Part shown: positions 6,054-15,061 of the stretch, in pieces | How the letters are laid out: each line of letters opens with the position of its first letter | Numbering within the stretch: the stretch's first letter is position 1 | Assembly: GCA_039182715.1 (NCBI GenBank) | Contig: JBCDBY010000027.1 | Location: 1-23,148, forward strand | Direction of reading: 5' to 3' | Origin: JBCDBY01 sp039182715 | GTDB taxonomy: Bacteria > Planctomycetota > PLA2 | Length of the DNA stretch: 23,148 bases | The notes under the pieces: model-generated | What the model was told of the DNA's origin: nothing | Seen by the model: only the letters and a program-made list of their open reading frames with translations | The model's database searches: none | Program-made: the position numbers and the translations under genes

Positions 6054-9000
6054 CTATCCGTTGGACAGGCGCGCGAACGCGGGAACATTGGCGAGACGTT
6101 CACGATCCTCGACGTCCCAGCCGTCGAGCAGTCCCTTCGCTTCGACCGCCCGCCCCAATTCGACCAGCACCTCGATGCGCTCGCGATGCCGCACGCGGGG
6201 CAGCAAATCGGTCACCGGCTCGCCCAGCCGCACGCCCGCCAGCACCGCCGGCGTGGGCGCACCGATCTCGCCCGCGAGCTGCCACGCCTCGCGCAACAGG
6301 ACCTCGTCGTCGATCAGCCGGCCAAGGCGCGCGAGCGTCTCCGCGGTGCCGAACGGCTCGCCCAGCTCCCGACGAATGGCGAGCGCGTGGCGGTAGAGTT
6401 CCTCCGCCTCGTCGCGCTCGCCGCGATCCTCCGCGAGCACGCCGAGGTCGTGATGCGCCGTGGCATCGCCCCAGCGGTAGCCGAAGTCGTCGACCGCCTG
6501 CAGCGCCTTCTCGCCGGCTGCGACCGCCTGCTCGTGGTTGCCGGTGTCGCGCAGATAGACGATGCGATAGAGCATGTTGATGACGAGGCCGAACTTCGCG
6601 TCGACCAGGTAGCCGACGGCTTCGTCGGCCAGCGCGAACGCTTCGCGGAATCGGCCGACGCACGCGAACGCGAAGCCGAGGTTGCCGCGCGTGCCGCCCT
6701 GCGCGAGCGCATCGGGCTCGGGCATCGCCTTGGCCGACTCCACGGACTTCTCGTAGTGGCCGATCGCTTCGTCGTACTCGCCGCGGTAGAGGTAGGCGTT
6801 CCCGAGAATCAGCTGCGCCATGCCGGCGACGTAGGGGTCCTTCGCTTCGAGGCCCCATTCGATCACCGAACGGCACGCCTCGATCGCGCCCTCGTACTCG
6901 GCACGGTTGACATAGAGATTGGCGAGCTGGATCTGCGCCACCTGCCGGTTGGAACCCTCCGCGCAGGCGATCCATTGCAGGAAGGACTGCTCCGCGTCGT
7001 CGTAGCGGCCGATGACGTTCTCGCGGTCCGCCTTGATCTCGAGCACGGCCGAGCGATCGGCGCAATCGAGCAGCCCGTCGATGGCGAGCGCGCGCGACGC
7101 GAGATCGATCGCGGCGCTGTTGCGATGCACGCTCTGCAGTTCGTCGAGCGCCGGCTGCAGGTGCGGCTTGGCCTGCTCCCCGCGGCCCCCGCGCAAGTAG
7201 TGCGTGGCGAGCTCGATGGCGCCGGCACCGCGCGCCTCGAGGATCTCCCCGACGACGGCGTGGTACTCCTCGCGCAGCAGTTCGCCGAGGTCCTCGTAGA
7301 GCGTCTCCTGCACCTGGTGATGGTCGAACCGGTACTTGCGGCCGGTGCTGTGCACGAGTCGATGCTGCCGCTCGAGCTGCGCGAGCCGGCGCAGCAGCGG
7401 AATGCGCGCAATGCCAAGCGCCTCCCCCACCACGGTCGGGTCGAACTCGAAACCGAGACAGGAAGCGAGCTCGAGAAGGTGCCGGTCTTCCTCGTCGAGG
7501 TTCGAGATGCGGCCGCGAATGAGGTCGCGCACGCTCGACGGCACCTCGAGCTGCTGGATGACGCCGGTGCGAATCCAGCTGTTGCGGTCCTGGCGGATGA
7601 GGCCACCGGAGCGCAGCCCCTGCAGGATCTCGAAGACGAAGAACGGATTGCCGTCCGACTTCCACGCGATCTGACCGCCCAGCTCGCGCGCGAGGCGCTC
7701 GGACTGCAGCGCGTCGGTGAGCAGCGCGTGCAGGTCCTTCGGGCCGAGGCGCGGCACCGCGATGCGTTCGACGCCGTCCAGCCGCTCGAGCTCGCCGAGC
7801 CACTCCTCCGGCAGGCCGGGGCGCATCGTGCCGACCAGCAACACGCGCTCGCCGCGCAGCGCCGCCGCCAGGCTGGCGAAGAGCGCGCGGCCCTCGTCGG
7901 GCGCGAAGTGCAGATCGTCGATGACCAGCACGAGCGGCTTCTCCTTCGAGAGCGCGATCGCCGTGCGCGCCATCACCGCCTGCAGGCCGTCCTTCGAGAG
8001 CGGCTCGACGCCCTCCGGCAGCGCACCGCCCTCGAGTAGCGCGGCGAACGCGGGCGCGAGCGACGACTCGGGCAGCAGCTTCTTGAGCCGCCCGCGCATG
8101 TCGCGGAACGCCTCGAGAAAGGCGCCGTTCTTCGTGGCGGCACCGCCGGGCGGGTAGCCGCCGAATAGATGGTGCGCGGAGCCGACGCGGTCGAGCATCT
8201 CGTCCACGAGCCGCGTCTTGCCGACGCCCGCTTCGCCCTCGAGCAGCACGACGCCGCCACTGTCGAAGCGCGCGGTCAGGCGTTCGAGCAGATCGTCGCG
8301 CCCGTACATCTTCGTCTCTCGCGGCACGTGGCGCGCGCGCAGCTCCTCCTCGGGCGCCCGCTCCAGCCACCAGGGCGCATCCTCGCCCTGCGCGAAGATC
8401 GTTGCGAGGTCGGACGCCTGCTCGAAGCGCTGCATGCGGTTCTTTTCGAGCAGCACGCGGACGACCTCGTCGAAATACGGTGAGAGCTCCGGCAGGATCT
8501 TCGACGGCGCGTCGGGCACCTCGGCGATCTGCTGATGCATGATCGCGGCGAGGTCGTCGCTCGCGAACGGGTGGCGGCCGGTCGCGAGTTCGTAGAGAAC
8601 GAGCCCCAGCGCGTAGAGGTCGGCGCGGCCGTCGAGCTCGTCGCCGCCGGTCGTGAACTGCTCCGGCGACGCGTAGAGCACCGAACCGGCGAACTGCCCC
8701 ACCTGCGAGAGGCGCGCCGCCTCGCTCTGCACGCGCGCGAGGCCGAGGTCCATCACCTTGACGACGTGGTCCTCGGTGATGAGCACGTTCTCGGGCTTGA
8801 GGTCGCGGTGAATGATGCCGGCGTCGTGGATACCGGCCAGCGCGGCGGCGATCTCGCGGCCGATGTGGCGGCAGAGCGTCTCCGGAACCTTGCCCATCTC
8901 TTCCAGCAGGCTGCGCAGCGTTTGGCCCTCGACGTACTCCATGACGAGGTAGTGCGAAGGCTTGCCGTCGACGTCCGCCTTGTCGGCGTCGAGCGTGCGC

Positions 9001-9209
9001 ACGACGTTTTCGTGCCGAATCGCCTTGCCGACCTCCGCCTCGCGCAAAAAGCGGTCGAAGATGCCGGGCTCGGCAATCAGGTGATCGTGGACCACCTTGA
9101 GCGCCACGCGCGGCGTCTGCGAGTTGGCGGTCGGGTCCTCGGCCAGATAGACCGTCCCCATGCCTCCGGAGCCGAGCTCCTCAACGATGCTGTACGGGCC
9201 GATCTGCAT
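6054..9209 (-). CDS. Ser/Thr protein kinase fused to AAA ATPase and TPR domains
   Basis: 1051 aa, ATG at 9209. The kinase domain is about residues 5-270: Gly loop LGSGGMGTVY (12-21), K38 in VALKVV, E57, catalytic HRDLKPEN (134-141), DLG (154-156, where DFG is usual), SPE (181-183) and D197. An AAA/ORC-type ATPase follows from about 300, with Walker A GEAGVGKT (325-332) and Walker B LVLVIDDLHF (D431/D432). A probable winged-helix segment comes at about 540-640, then TPR-like helices to about 1000 (for example LILGNAYLYRGEYDEAIGHY). There is no transmembrane segment, so it should be cytosolic. This STK-AAA-TPR architecture is known in Planctomycetota and Myxococcota and resembles STAND-type signalling ATPases. 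Its first 29 nt overlap the 3' end of the upstream paralogue gene. The PP2C phosphatase in the same operon is the obvious antagonist (inference). Confidence 0.95.
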   Translation of the reverse strand: MQIGPYSIVEELGSGGMGTVYLAEDPTANSQTPRVALKVVHDHLIAEPGIFDRFLREAEVGKAIRHENVVRTLDADKADVDGKPSHYLVMEYVEGQTLRSLLEEMGKVPETLCRHIGREIAAALAGIHDAGIIHRDLKPENVLITEDHVVKVMDLGLARVQSEAARLSQVGQFAGSVLYASPEQFTTGGDELDGRADLYALGLVLYELATGRHPFASDDLAAIMHQQIAEVPDAPSKILPELSPYFDEVVRVLLEKNRMQRFEQASDLATIFAQGEDAPWWLERAPEEELRARHVPRETKMYGRDDLLERLTARFDSGGVVLLEGEAGVGKTRLVDEMLDRVGSAHHLFGGYPPGGAATKNGAFLEAFRDMRGRLKKLLPESSLAPAFAALLEGGALPEGVEPLSKDGLQAVMARTAIALSKEKPLVLVIDDLHFAPDEGRALFASLAAALRGERVLLVGTMRPGLPEEWLGELERLDGVERIAVPRLGPKDLHALLTDALQSERLARELGGQIAWKSDGNPFFVFEILQGLRSGGLIRQDRNSWIRTGVIQQLEVPSSVRDLIRGRISNLDEEDRHLLELASCLGFEFDPTVVGEALGIARIPLLRRLAQLERQHRLVHSTGRKYRFDHHQVQETLYEDLGELLREEYHAVVGEILEARGAGAIELATHYLRGGRGEQAKPHLQPALDELQSVHRNSAAIDLASRALAIDGLLDCADRSAVLEIKADRENVIGRYDDAEQSFLQWIACAEGSNRQVAQIQLANLYVNRAEYEGAIEACRSVIEWGLEAKDPYVAGMAQLILGNAYLYRGEYDEAIGHYEKSVESAKAMPEPDALAQGGTRGNLGFAFACVGRFREAFALADEAVGYLVDAKFGLVINMLYRIVYLRDTGNHEQAVAAGEKALQAVDDFGYRWGDATAHHDLGVLAEDRGERDEAEELYRHALAIRRELGEPFGTAETLARLGRLIDDEVLLREAWQLAGEIGAPTPAVLAGVRLGEPVTDLLPRVRHRERIEVLVELGRAVEAKGLLDGWDVEDRERLANVPAFARLSNG

Positions 9210-10341
9210 GGGATTGGGTGAGGTCGTAGGCGACTCCCCTTCCGATGCCCGGGTCGCCGCCGACGATTCGCTTGCCCGGATCGTACGTGAAGGGTTTTCG
9301 TTCGTACGGATCCACGGGGACGCCCTCGGGAAAGAGCGGCTCCAGCGAATCGGGCCAGCGCCCGTCGCGCTCGTGGGAGGCGCGCACGGCGAGCACGATG
9401 CGGGCGAGGCGGAGCTGGGCGCGCGCCTCGAGCTCCTGCCGCAGGATCAGGAGCATGCCCCGCTGGCCCGAGCCCGCCGAGGTCTCCCAGGCCGGGAGAC
9501 GCAACGGGCCCTTCCGTTCCAGTCGATCGAGGGCCGCACCGTCCGCGCCGAGCGCGATGCGATAGTCGTCCCGTTGATCCAGCAGCGACTGCGTCGATGA
9601 GCGGCATAAGAGCGGGTCCACGAGCAGACGCGGCAGCCGGATCGGGATCGGCGCCCGGCCGTCCACGACGCGCTCCAGCACGTTCACGGCAAGGGCGACT
9701 TCGCCATGCAACGCGTCCTCGAGGCGAGACGGGTCGTCGCACCCCCGGAGCAGGGCATCGAACCTCTCCCGCGACTCGATCGCGTTCGGGAGTCGCGCGA
9801 TCTCCGGGGCGACCCCGGTCAGAATCGTCGCGCGGAAGATCAAGGCCATGCCCAGCGGGCGCTCCAGCAGATTGGCGAGGCGCAGACGAGCTTCATGGGA
9901 ACCGGCCGGATCGAGGACGCCTGCGCGCGCCTCGAGGGCCTGATTCGCCAACGAAGTCAGCTCGAACGGCTCCCACATGAGCCCGCCGCCCTGCGTCCAT
10001 TCGATCTCGAAGTCGGCTTCGGGCAGTGCGACCGCCTGCAGCAGCAGCGCGAAGTACTCGTCCGCCGCGCGCACGACCGATGCAGCCTCTTCCGGCGCAA
10101 GGTCGAGGAAGTCGAGCTTCAGGTCGATGCGCCGGTTCTCGGCCCGGCGCAGCAGGATCGCGGCGTTGCGCTCGTCCGGCACCTCCGGATCGAGCTCCTC
10201 CATCGACGCGAGCGTGAACCCCTGCGCGCGCAGCTCGGCGACGGTGCGCTCGAACTCCGCGCGCGCGTGCCCGCCGTACCAGACCCAGCCGATCATGGCG
10301 ATCGCGAGAAGCACGACGAAGCCGATCAGGAAGCGCTTCAT
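9181..10341 (-). CDS. Paralogue 4 of the tandem single-pass membrane protein family
   Basis: 386 aa. I chose the ATG at 10341 over one 6 codons upstream because it overlaps the preceding TGA as ATGA and gives the same MKR-plus-hydrophobic start as its paralogues (MKRFLIGFVVLLAIAMIGWV; TM about 4-22). The protein is an N-terminally anchored domain of unknown function, probably facing the periplasm. The C-terminus carries the family motif: LRLARIVLAVRASHERDG, WPDSL, then LFPEGVPVDPYERKPFTY (about 336-353) and GIGRGVAYDL. The same pattern, g-x-(Y/W/F)-P-x-S-L-x-x-L then P-x-D-P-x-x-x-x-P-x-x-Y, occurs near the C-terminus of many planctomycete hypothetical proteins and loosely recalls GspG pseudopilins. 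No enzymatic motif is seen. The gene's end overlaps the kinase start by 29 nt. Confidence 0.85.
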   Translation of the reverse strand: MKRFLIGFVVLLAIAMIGWVWYGGHARAEFERTVAELRAQGFTLASMEELDPEVPDERNAAILLRRAENRRIDLKLDFLDLAPEEAASVVRAADEYFALLLQAVALPEADFEIEWTQGGGLMWEPFELTSLANQALEARAGVLDPAGSHEARLRLANLLERPLGMALIFRATILTGVAPEIARLPNAIESRERFDALLRGCDDPSRLEDALHGEVALAVNVLERVVDGRAPIPIRLPRLLVDPLLCRSSTQSLLDQRDDYRIALGADGAALDRLERKGPLRLPAWETSAGSGQRGMLLILRQELEARAQLRLARIVLAVRASHERDGRWPDSLEPLFPEGVPVDPYERKPFTYDPGKRIVGGDPGIGRGVAYDLTQSHADRPVQHR

Positions 10342-11393
10342 CGGGGCGCCCGCTTCCATCCGGCGGAAGACAGGCCGAACTGGATGTCGTGCCCGATGCC
10401 ACCGCCGTCACAGCGAATCCACTGGCCCGGCTGGTAGGTGAGTGGTTTGCCGCTGAAAGGGCTCACGGGAACTCCGTCCGGAAACAGGGACGCGAGAGAG
10501 TCGGGCCACACCCCGGTTCGCGCCCGCTCCCGTTGGACGACGAACGTCGCGCGCGCCGTGCGGAGCGACACGAGGGTCTGGAGGTAGATCTCCAACGCGC
10601 GAAGCGGCCCCGGGACGTCGACCGGAGCGGGCCCGAACGAGCGGCGTCCGCTCTTGACGAGAGACGGGTCGAGCGTCAGCGCCAGGGCGCGGTTCTCGAT
10701 CATGCGCTCGAGTCCGGGCACGACGTTGGCCCCGTACTGGAGCTTCGTCGACCAGGGCATGTGTGGCCAGTAGCGATGCTTGCGATCCAATTCGCGCGAG
10801 ACGATGAAGTCGAGGTGCTGGCGGAACCGCTCGGGACGCTCCGCCGCCTCGAACCGCGGCAGCCAAATGCGCGCCAGCGACTCCGGCGACGCGGCGGCGC
10901 AGCGCGCGACCCATTCCGCGACCATCTGCTGCAGTTTCCAGTGCCAGCCCTGCCCGCAATCAATCCGCTCCGCGAGGATCCAGGCGGCGTTGGCGCGAAG
11001 GAGAATCTCCTCCCGCGGCGCCCCCGTGCGCCGCAGCTCGTACACGTCCTGGTGAAAGGTGTCCTTCGCGGTTTGGATCGCGGCGGAGGGGTAGAAGTCC
11101 TGCGGGTAGACGCCCCAGAACGCGTGCGGCAGCGCGACGGCCTCGCCTCGCGCCGCCTCGAGCAGGAGCGCGCGGCATCGATCCCGATCGTGGCGCTCCG
11201 CAACCGCGCGCATCAGCGTTTCCTCGAACGCGCTCGGAATCGACCGCTCCTCGGTGTACTCGATGAGAATCCCGTCGCGGCGCAAGGCCTCCATGAGCTC
11301 CTCGACGCGCGCACCGCTGCCGGCCAGCCGGGCCAGGAAAACCCCGAGCACGACCAAGAGCAGCACGACGACGCCGAGGGCGAGCCGCTTCAT
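10338..11393 (-). CDS. Paralogue 3 of the tandem single-pass membrane protein family
   Basis: 351 aa, ATG at 11393 overlapping the upstream stop (ATGA) and itself ending in an ATGA overlap. MKR is followed by one hydrophobic segment (about 5-22, GVVVLLLVVLGVFLA). It has no lipobox and no other TM. The middle is alpha-helical and Trp-rich, without a recognised domain. The C-terminal family motif is present: LRTARATFVVQRERAR, WPDSL, then LFPDGVPVSPFSGKPLTY (about 303-320) and GGIGHDIQFGL. Ser replaces the Asp found in the other three copies (VSPF versus DPY/DPA/DPF). Its extended tail resembles paralogue 4 more than 1 or 2, which suggests two rounds of duplication (inference). Confidence 0.85.
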   Translation of the reverse strand: MKRLALGVVVLLLVVLGVFLARLAGSGARVEELMEALRRDGILIEYTEERSIPSAFEETLMRAVAERHDRDRCRALLLEAARGEAVALPHAFWGVYPQDFYPSAAIQTAKDTFHQDVYELRRTGAPREEILLRANAAWILAERIDCGQGWHWKLQQMVAEWVARCAAASPESLARIWLPRFEAAERPERFRQHLDFIVSRELDRKHRYWPHMPWSTKLQYGANVVPGLERMIENRALALTLDPSLVKSGRRSFGPAPVDVPGPLRALEIYLQTLVSLRTARATFVVQRERARTGVWPDSLASLFPDGVPVSPFSGKPLTYQPGQWIRCDGGGIGHDIQFGLSSAGWKRAPR

Positions 11394-12571
11394 CGCAGCG
11401 ACATGTCCGTTCGCGGATCGCCGGCTGCGCCGATCTTGACGCCCCGCTCGTAGGAGAACGGCTTCTCCGTGGCCGGGTCGAGCGGGATCCCGTCGGGGAA
11501 CAGCGGGGCGAGTTCCGACAGCGACTCCGGGAACGCGCCGCGCGCCTGCCGATGCGCGTGCAGGGCGAGCAGGATGCGTGCGAGACGCAGACGCCCCACG
11601 GTGTGGTGGTGATCCTCCGCGCTCATGCGCACCATCAGCTCGTCCGCCTCCGATCGGAGTGCCATCTCCGGGATGGAAGACCGCAGTCCGACCTCCCGAA
11701 TCCGCTGACGCACTCCCTCAAGGTCCTCGAGGATGAAGCGGGCTTCGCGATAGAAGAACCCGCCGCCCCAGAGGTTGAGCGGCTCCGGCGGATCCGCCCC
11801 CTCCTCCGATGACGTGCCTGTTTCATGCCACCAAACCGCGGCGATGGTGACCAGCTGCTTCGATCGCAGGCGATCTGGAAAGCGCTGCGGATCGAGGAGC
11901 GTGACAATCCAGGGATCGAGTTGCCGGCGCGCGTCCGCGGCGTCGAATGCCTCCATGCGCGCGAGCCGGGGAATCTGGTCGCAGGCAACCGCGGCGACCT
12001 GGCTTCCGATGGACACCATGTGCATGCCACCCCAGTCGGCCTGGGCCACCAGGCGCAGAAGCATCGCCACGTCGCCCACCGAGGCTTCCGCCCGCTGCTG
12101 CTCCCGCTCGGCGACGCGGCAGGACCATTGGACGAGGCGCTCCAACGTCACCAGATGACCGAACGGCTCGAAGGCGCGCTCCATCACGGTCTGGCGCGGT
12201 TGCGTGTCGGCATAGCCGGGCAAGTTCGACGCCGCCCGCAGCCGTACCAGGTACGGCCGCACCGCCTCGACCCACGATTCGATGGCCGGCCACTCGCCCG
12301 GCTCCGGATTGCCCTCCCGGTCGAGATCCCATTCCCACGGCACGTTGCCAAGACCGGCCTCTTCGAGGTCCGCGACGATCGCCTCGACGAGAGGGAACGC
12401 GTTGTCCGCGGCGGGTGCGGCCCGGGGCCTCCAGTCCTCCTCATTGATGCCGAGTTCCGCGACGTAGGCGTGGAAGGCCTTGCGCTGCCACGTGAAGTCG
12501 ATCCAGAGGAAGAGCACGCCGCCGAGGAGCAGGACGACGAGAACGACGAGGGCAAGTCGGAGACGCTTCAT
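11390..12571 (-). CDS. Paralogue 2 of the tandem single-pass membrane protein family
   Basis: 393 aa, ATG at 12571 in an ATGA overlap with the upstream gene. MKR is followed by a hydrophobic anchor (about 6-23, ALVVLVVLLLGGVLFLW). The body is acidic and rich in Trp, Glu and Arg and carries no known domain. The C-terminal motif is complete: LRLARILLALHAHRQARG, FPESL, then LFPDGIPLDPATEKPFSY (about 357-374) and ERGVKI. It is closest to paralogue 1 in this tail (LFPDGIPLDP, YERGVKI). A segment GDVAMLLRLVAQADW (about 166-180) has a counterpart in paralogue 1 (STIESLLRFAGQLP), so homology extends beyond the tail. Confidence 0.85.
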   Translation of the reverse strand: MKRLRLALVVLVVLLLGGVLFLWIDFTWQRKAFHAYVAELGINEEDWRPRAAPAADNAFPLVEAIVADLEEAGLGNVPWEWDLDREGNPEPGEWPAIESWVEAVRPYLVRLRAASNLPGYADTQPRQTVMERAFEPFGHLVTLERLVQWSCRVAEREQQRAEASVGDVAMLLRLVAQADWGGMHMVSIGSQVAAVACDQIPRLARMEAFDAADARRQLDPWIVTLLDPQRFPDRLRSKQLVTIAAVWWHETGTSSEEGADPPEPLNLWGGGFFYREARFILEDLEGVRQRIREVGLRSSIPEMALRSEADELMVRMSAEDHHHTVGRLRLARILLALHAHRQARGAFPESLSELAPLFPDGIPLDPATEKPFSYERGVKIGAAGDPRTDMSLR

Positions 12572-13788
12572 CGCAGGGGAAACTCCCTCGGAGGCTCGCC
12601 TCCGGTGATCTTGACGCCGCGCTCGTAGACGAACGGCTGGTCGGTGAACGGATCGAGCGGGATGCCGTCCGGAAAGAGCGGAGCGAGCTCGTCGAGACTC
12701 GCGGGGAACTCGCTGTGCTGCTGCTTGTGGACGTGGAGAGCGAGAAAGAGACGGGCTTGCCGGAGCTCGGTCGTCGTACGCATGCGGGACGCCACGTAGC
12801 GCACGGCGGGGAGGCCCAGTCCGTTCATCATCGTGGTGTCGAGTCGGTCTACGCTCTCGGCGTAGTACCGGCCCGGTCCGACCGCGCGGATGCGCTCGCC
12901 GGCGTGGACGATGTCTTCCACCGACGCGCGCGCCGACCGGTACACGCGTCCCATTTCCCGCAGGTCGATCCCGCGGCCGGGTACCAGGGACTCGACCAGA
13001 TCGCCAGGGAGGTCACCGTCGATGAGTCCCTGCAGGATCGAGGTCAGGCTTGCGGCCTCGAACTCCAGCGCTTCGAGGAAGGGCTCCGGGTCGAGCAACG
13101 ACCGCAGCAGCGGATCGAGGCGCTGTCGCGCCACAGCGGGATCGAACCCCGACATGCGAGACATGCGCGGCAGATGGCTGGCGCCTCCGCCTGCCATCGA
13201 GCAGGAGACGAGGTGGAGGAACATCGGGACTCGCGGGAGCTGCCCCGCGAACCGAAGCAGCGATTCGATCGTCGAGAGCGCGACGGTCGACGGCTCGTTT
13301 CGGTGTTCCGCGACGCGGATCCGCCACTCGCTGAGGTCCGCGATCCCCAGACACGCAAGGGCTTCGGGGTGCTCCCAGACGTAAGGGATGCCCTGCCGCG
13401 CGCTTCCGTCCATGAAACGGCGACGTGAAAGCAGCTGCAGGCTCTCGATCGTCGGGTCGAGCTTGTCGATCCAGGCCGCCGCCTTGGCCCACTCTCCGGG
13501 CGGCGCGCGACCATCCTCCTCGATCTCGAACCCCAGAGACTCACCGGCGAGTCCGCGGGAAGCCATCTCGTCCAGCTCGCGCTCGACTTCGGCGAACGAG
13601 TTCTGCGAGTCCGGGGGCGATCCCAGATTCCAGTCCTCCAGTGCGAGCCGCAGCCCACGCGCGCGCCCTTGCGCGATAGTCGCCTCGTACGCCTCGCGCT
13701 CATGCGCAACGAAGTGGCGCGCATGGACCACGAAGCCGACGACGCCCGCGAGCAGGAGCAGCAACGCCCCCCACTGCCAGCGCTGCAC
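12568..13788 (-). CDS. Paralogue 1 of the tandem single-pass membrane protein family
   Basis: 406 aa from GTG 13788, two bases after the TAG of the phosphatase gene. The frame stays open far upstream, but only inside the phosphatase gene, so this start is preferred. It gives MQRWQW followed by a hydrophobic anchor (about 7-22, GALLLLLAGVVGFVV). The body is mostly alpha-helical without a recognised domain. The C-terminal family motif is LRQARLFLALHVHKQQH, FPASL, then LFPDGIPLDPFTDQPFVY (about 371-388) and ERGVKI. The ATGA overlap couples it to paralogue 2. It is the first of four consecutive homologous genes placed between a phosphatase and a kinase. Confidence 0.85.
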   Translation of the reverse strand: MQRWQWGALLLLLAGVVGFVVHARHFVAHEREAYEATIAQGRARGLRLALEDWNLGSPPDSQNSFAEVERELDEMASRGLAGESLGFEIEEDGRAPPGEWAKAAAWIDKLDPTIESLQLLSRRRFMDGSARQGIPYVWEHPEALACLGIADLSEWRIRVAEHRNEPSTVALSTIESLLRFAGQLPRVPMFLHLVSCSMAGGGASHLPRMSRMSGFDPAVARQRLDPLLRSLLDPEPFLEALEFEAASLTSILQGLIDGDLPGDLVESLVPGRGIDLREMGRVYRSARASVEDIVHAGERIRAVGPGRYYAESVDRLDTTMMNGLGLPAVRYVASRMRTTTELRQARLFLALHVHKQQHSEFPASLDELAPLFPDGIPLDPFTDQPFVYERGVKITGGEPPREFPLR

Positions 13789-13790
13789 GG

Positions 13791-15041
13791 CTACCGCTCC
13801 CGTTTGACGACGAGCATCGTGAGATCGTCGTCGTTGGGCTCGCCGGCGGTCCAGTCGTGCACGATGCGACGAATGGTGTGCACGGTGTCGACCGCGTCGC
13901 CCTGCGCATCCATGAGCGTTTCGCACAGGCGGTCGGTCTCGAACAGCTCGCCGTCGCCGGTGTGGCGCGCCTCGGTGATGCCGTCGGTGTAGAGCAGCAG
14001 CGCATCGCCCGGCTCGAGCTGCATCGCCTCGCCTGTCCGGTACTCGTGGCCGGGCAGCACGCCGACGAGCGGATCGGTCGCCTTCAGGCGCAGCACGGCG
14101 CCGTCGGACGCGCGGCGCAGCAGCGGCGGGTTGTGGCCGCCGTTGCACCACTCCATGCGGCCCGTCTCGGGGTCGATGAGCGCGGCGAACATGGTGATGA
14201 AGCGGCCGCCGGAGAGGTCGGGTGCGAGCGAGTCGTTCAAGAGCTGGAGGACGCTCGCGATCGAGTCGGTCGTGCGGGCGAACGCGCGGACGTAGGCGCG
14301 CGCCTGCGCCATGACCAGCGCCGCCTGCAGGCCGTGGCCCGACACGTCGCCGATGATCACCGCGACCTTGCCACCGGGCAGGTCGGGCAGGCAGTCGTAG
14401 TAGTCGCCCGTCGCGTCTTCGCACATCTCGTTGAGTCCCGCGATGGAGATACTGCCGACGCTCTTCGCGTATTCGCGCGGCTGCAGATCGCGCTGGACCG
14501 TGCGCGCCAGCGCAACCTCGCGGTCGTAGCGCTCCTTCTCGAGCTGGCTCTCGTGGAGCTGCGCGTTCTCGACGGCGAGGGCGGCGGGAATGCTCAGCCC
14601 CTCGAGGAACTCGAGGTCGTCGTCGCCGAAGACGCCGCTCTTCTTGTTGAGCAGCTGAAAGACGCCGACCAGCTTGCCGTTGCGGTCGCGGATGGGTGCG
14701 CAGAGGACCTGCTTCGTCTTGAAGCCGGTGCGGTCGTCCCAGGTGCGGTCGAAGCGCTCGTCGGAGTACGCGTCGTCGATGGAGATCGGTTGGCCGGTCG
14801 CCGCGACGGTTCCGGCCAGCCCCTGCCCCACCGGCAGCGTGATGTCGAGCGTCTCGTCGCCCTGCACGACGCGCGACCAGAGCTCGGCGCCGCGCAGCAG
14901 GAAGACCGTGCCGCGATCCGCCTCGACGCCCTCGGTCGCCATCTCCAGCATGAGACGCAGCACCTGCCCCAGATCGAGTGTCTGGTGCAGCGCATGGCTC
15001 GCCTCGAGCAAGCGCTCCAGTCGCAACGCGTCCCCTCGCAC
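13791..15041 (-). CDS. GAF-domain PP2C (SpoIIE/RsbU-type) serine phosphatase
   Basis: 416 aa, GTG at 15041. A GAF domain covers about residues 18-162 (GQGLAGTVAATGQPISIDDA, then VLCAPIRDRNGKLVGVFQL). A linker helix (165-185) leads to a PP2C/SpoIIE domain (about 195-414). The metal-binding aspartates are visible in TGDYYD (D213, D216), GDVSGHG (231-237), YTDGITEA (D353) and NDDDLTML (404-410). GGHNPPLL (301-308) is also typical. Such enzymes remove phosphate from Ser/Thr of anti-sigma-factor antagonists or kinase targets. It is cytosolic and the GAF domain probably senses a signal. It opens the long minus-strand operon that ends with the kinase and lipoprotein, so it may reverse that kinase's phosphorylation (inference). 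Its start is 11 bp from an alternative start of the divergent gene. Confidence 0.94.
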   Translation of the reverse strand: MRGDALRLERLLEASHALHQTLDLGQVLRLMLEMATEGVEADRGTVFLLRGAELWSRVVQGDETLDITLPVGQGLAGTVAATGQPISIDDAYSDERFDRTWDDRTGFKTKQVLCAPIRDRNGKLVGVFQLLNKKSGVFGDDDLEFLEGLSIPAALAVENAQLHESQLEKERYDREVALARTVQRDLQPREYAKSVGSISIAGLNEMCEDATGDYYDCLPDLPGGKVAVIIGDVSGHGLQAALVMAQARAYVRAFARTTDSIASVLQLLNDSLAPDLSGGRFITMFAALIDPETGRMEWCNGGHNPPLLRRASDGAVLRLKATDPLVGVLPGHEYRTGEAMQLEPGDALLLYTDGITEARHTGDGELFETDRLCETLMDAQGDAVDTVHTIRRIVHDWTAGEPNDDDLTMLVVKRER

Positions 15042-15061
15042 AGCGGCGTATTATGCGCGCC
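15042..15061. promoter_or_regulatory. Candidate bidirectional promoter with a shared -10-like hexamer
   Basis: The hexamer TATTAT (15049-15054; 5/6 match to TATAAT) reads on the other strand as part of CATAAT/ATAATA (CATAAT, also 5/6, at 15056-15051). Seven bases separate it from the phosphatase GTG (15041) on the left and seven from an in-frame GTG (15062) of the FG-GAP gene on the right. That spacing would place transcription start at or next to both start codons, giving leaderless mRNAs. No good -35 is visible on either side. This is a sequence-based prediction only. Confidence 0.4.
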
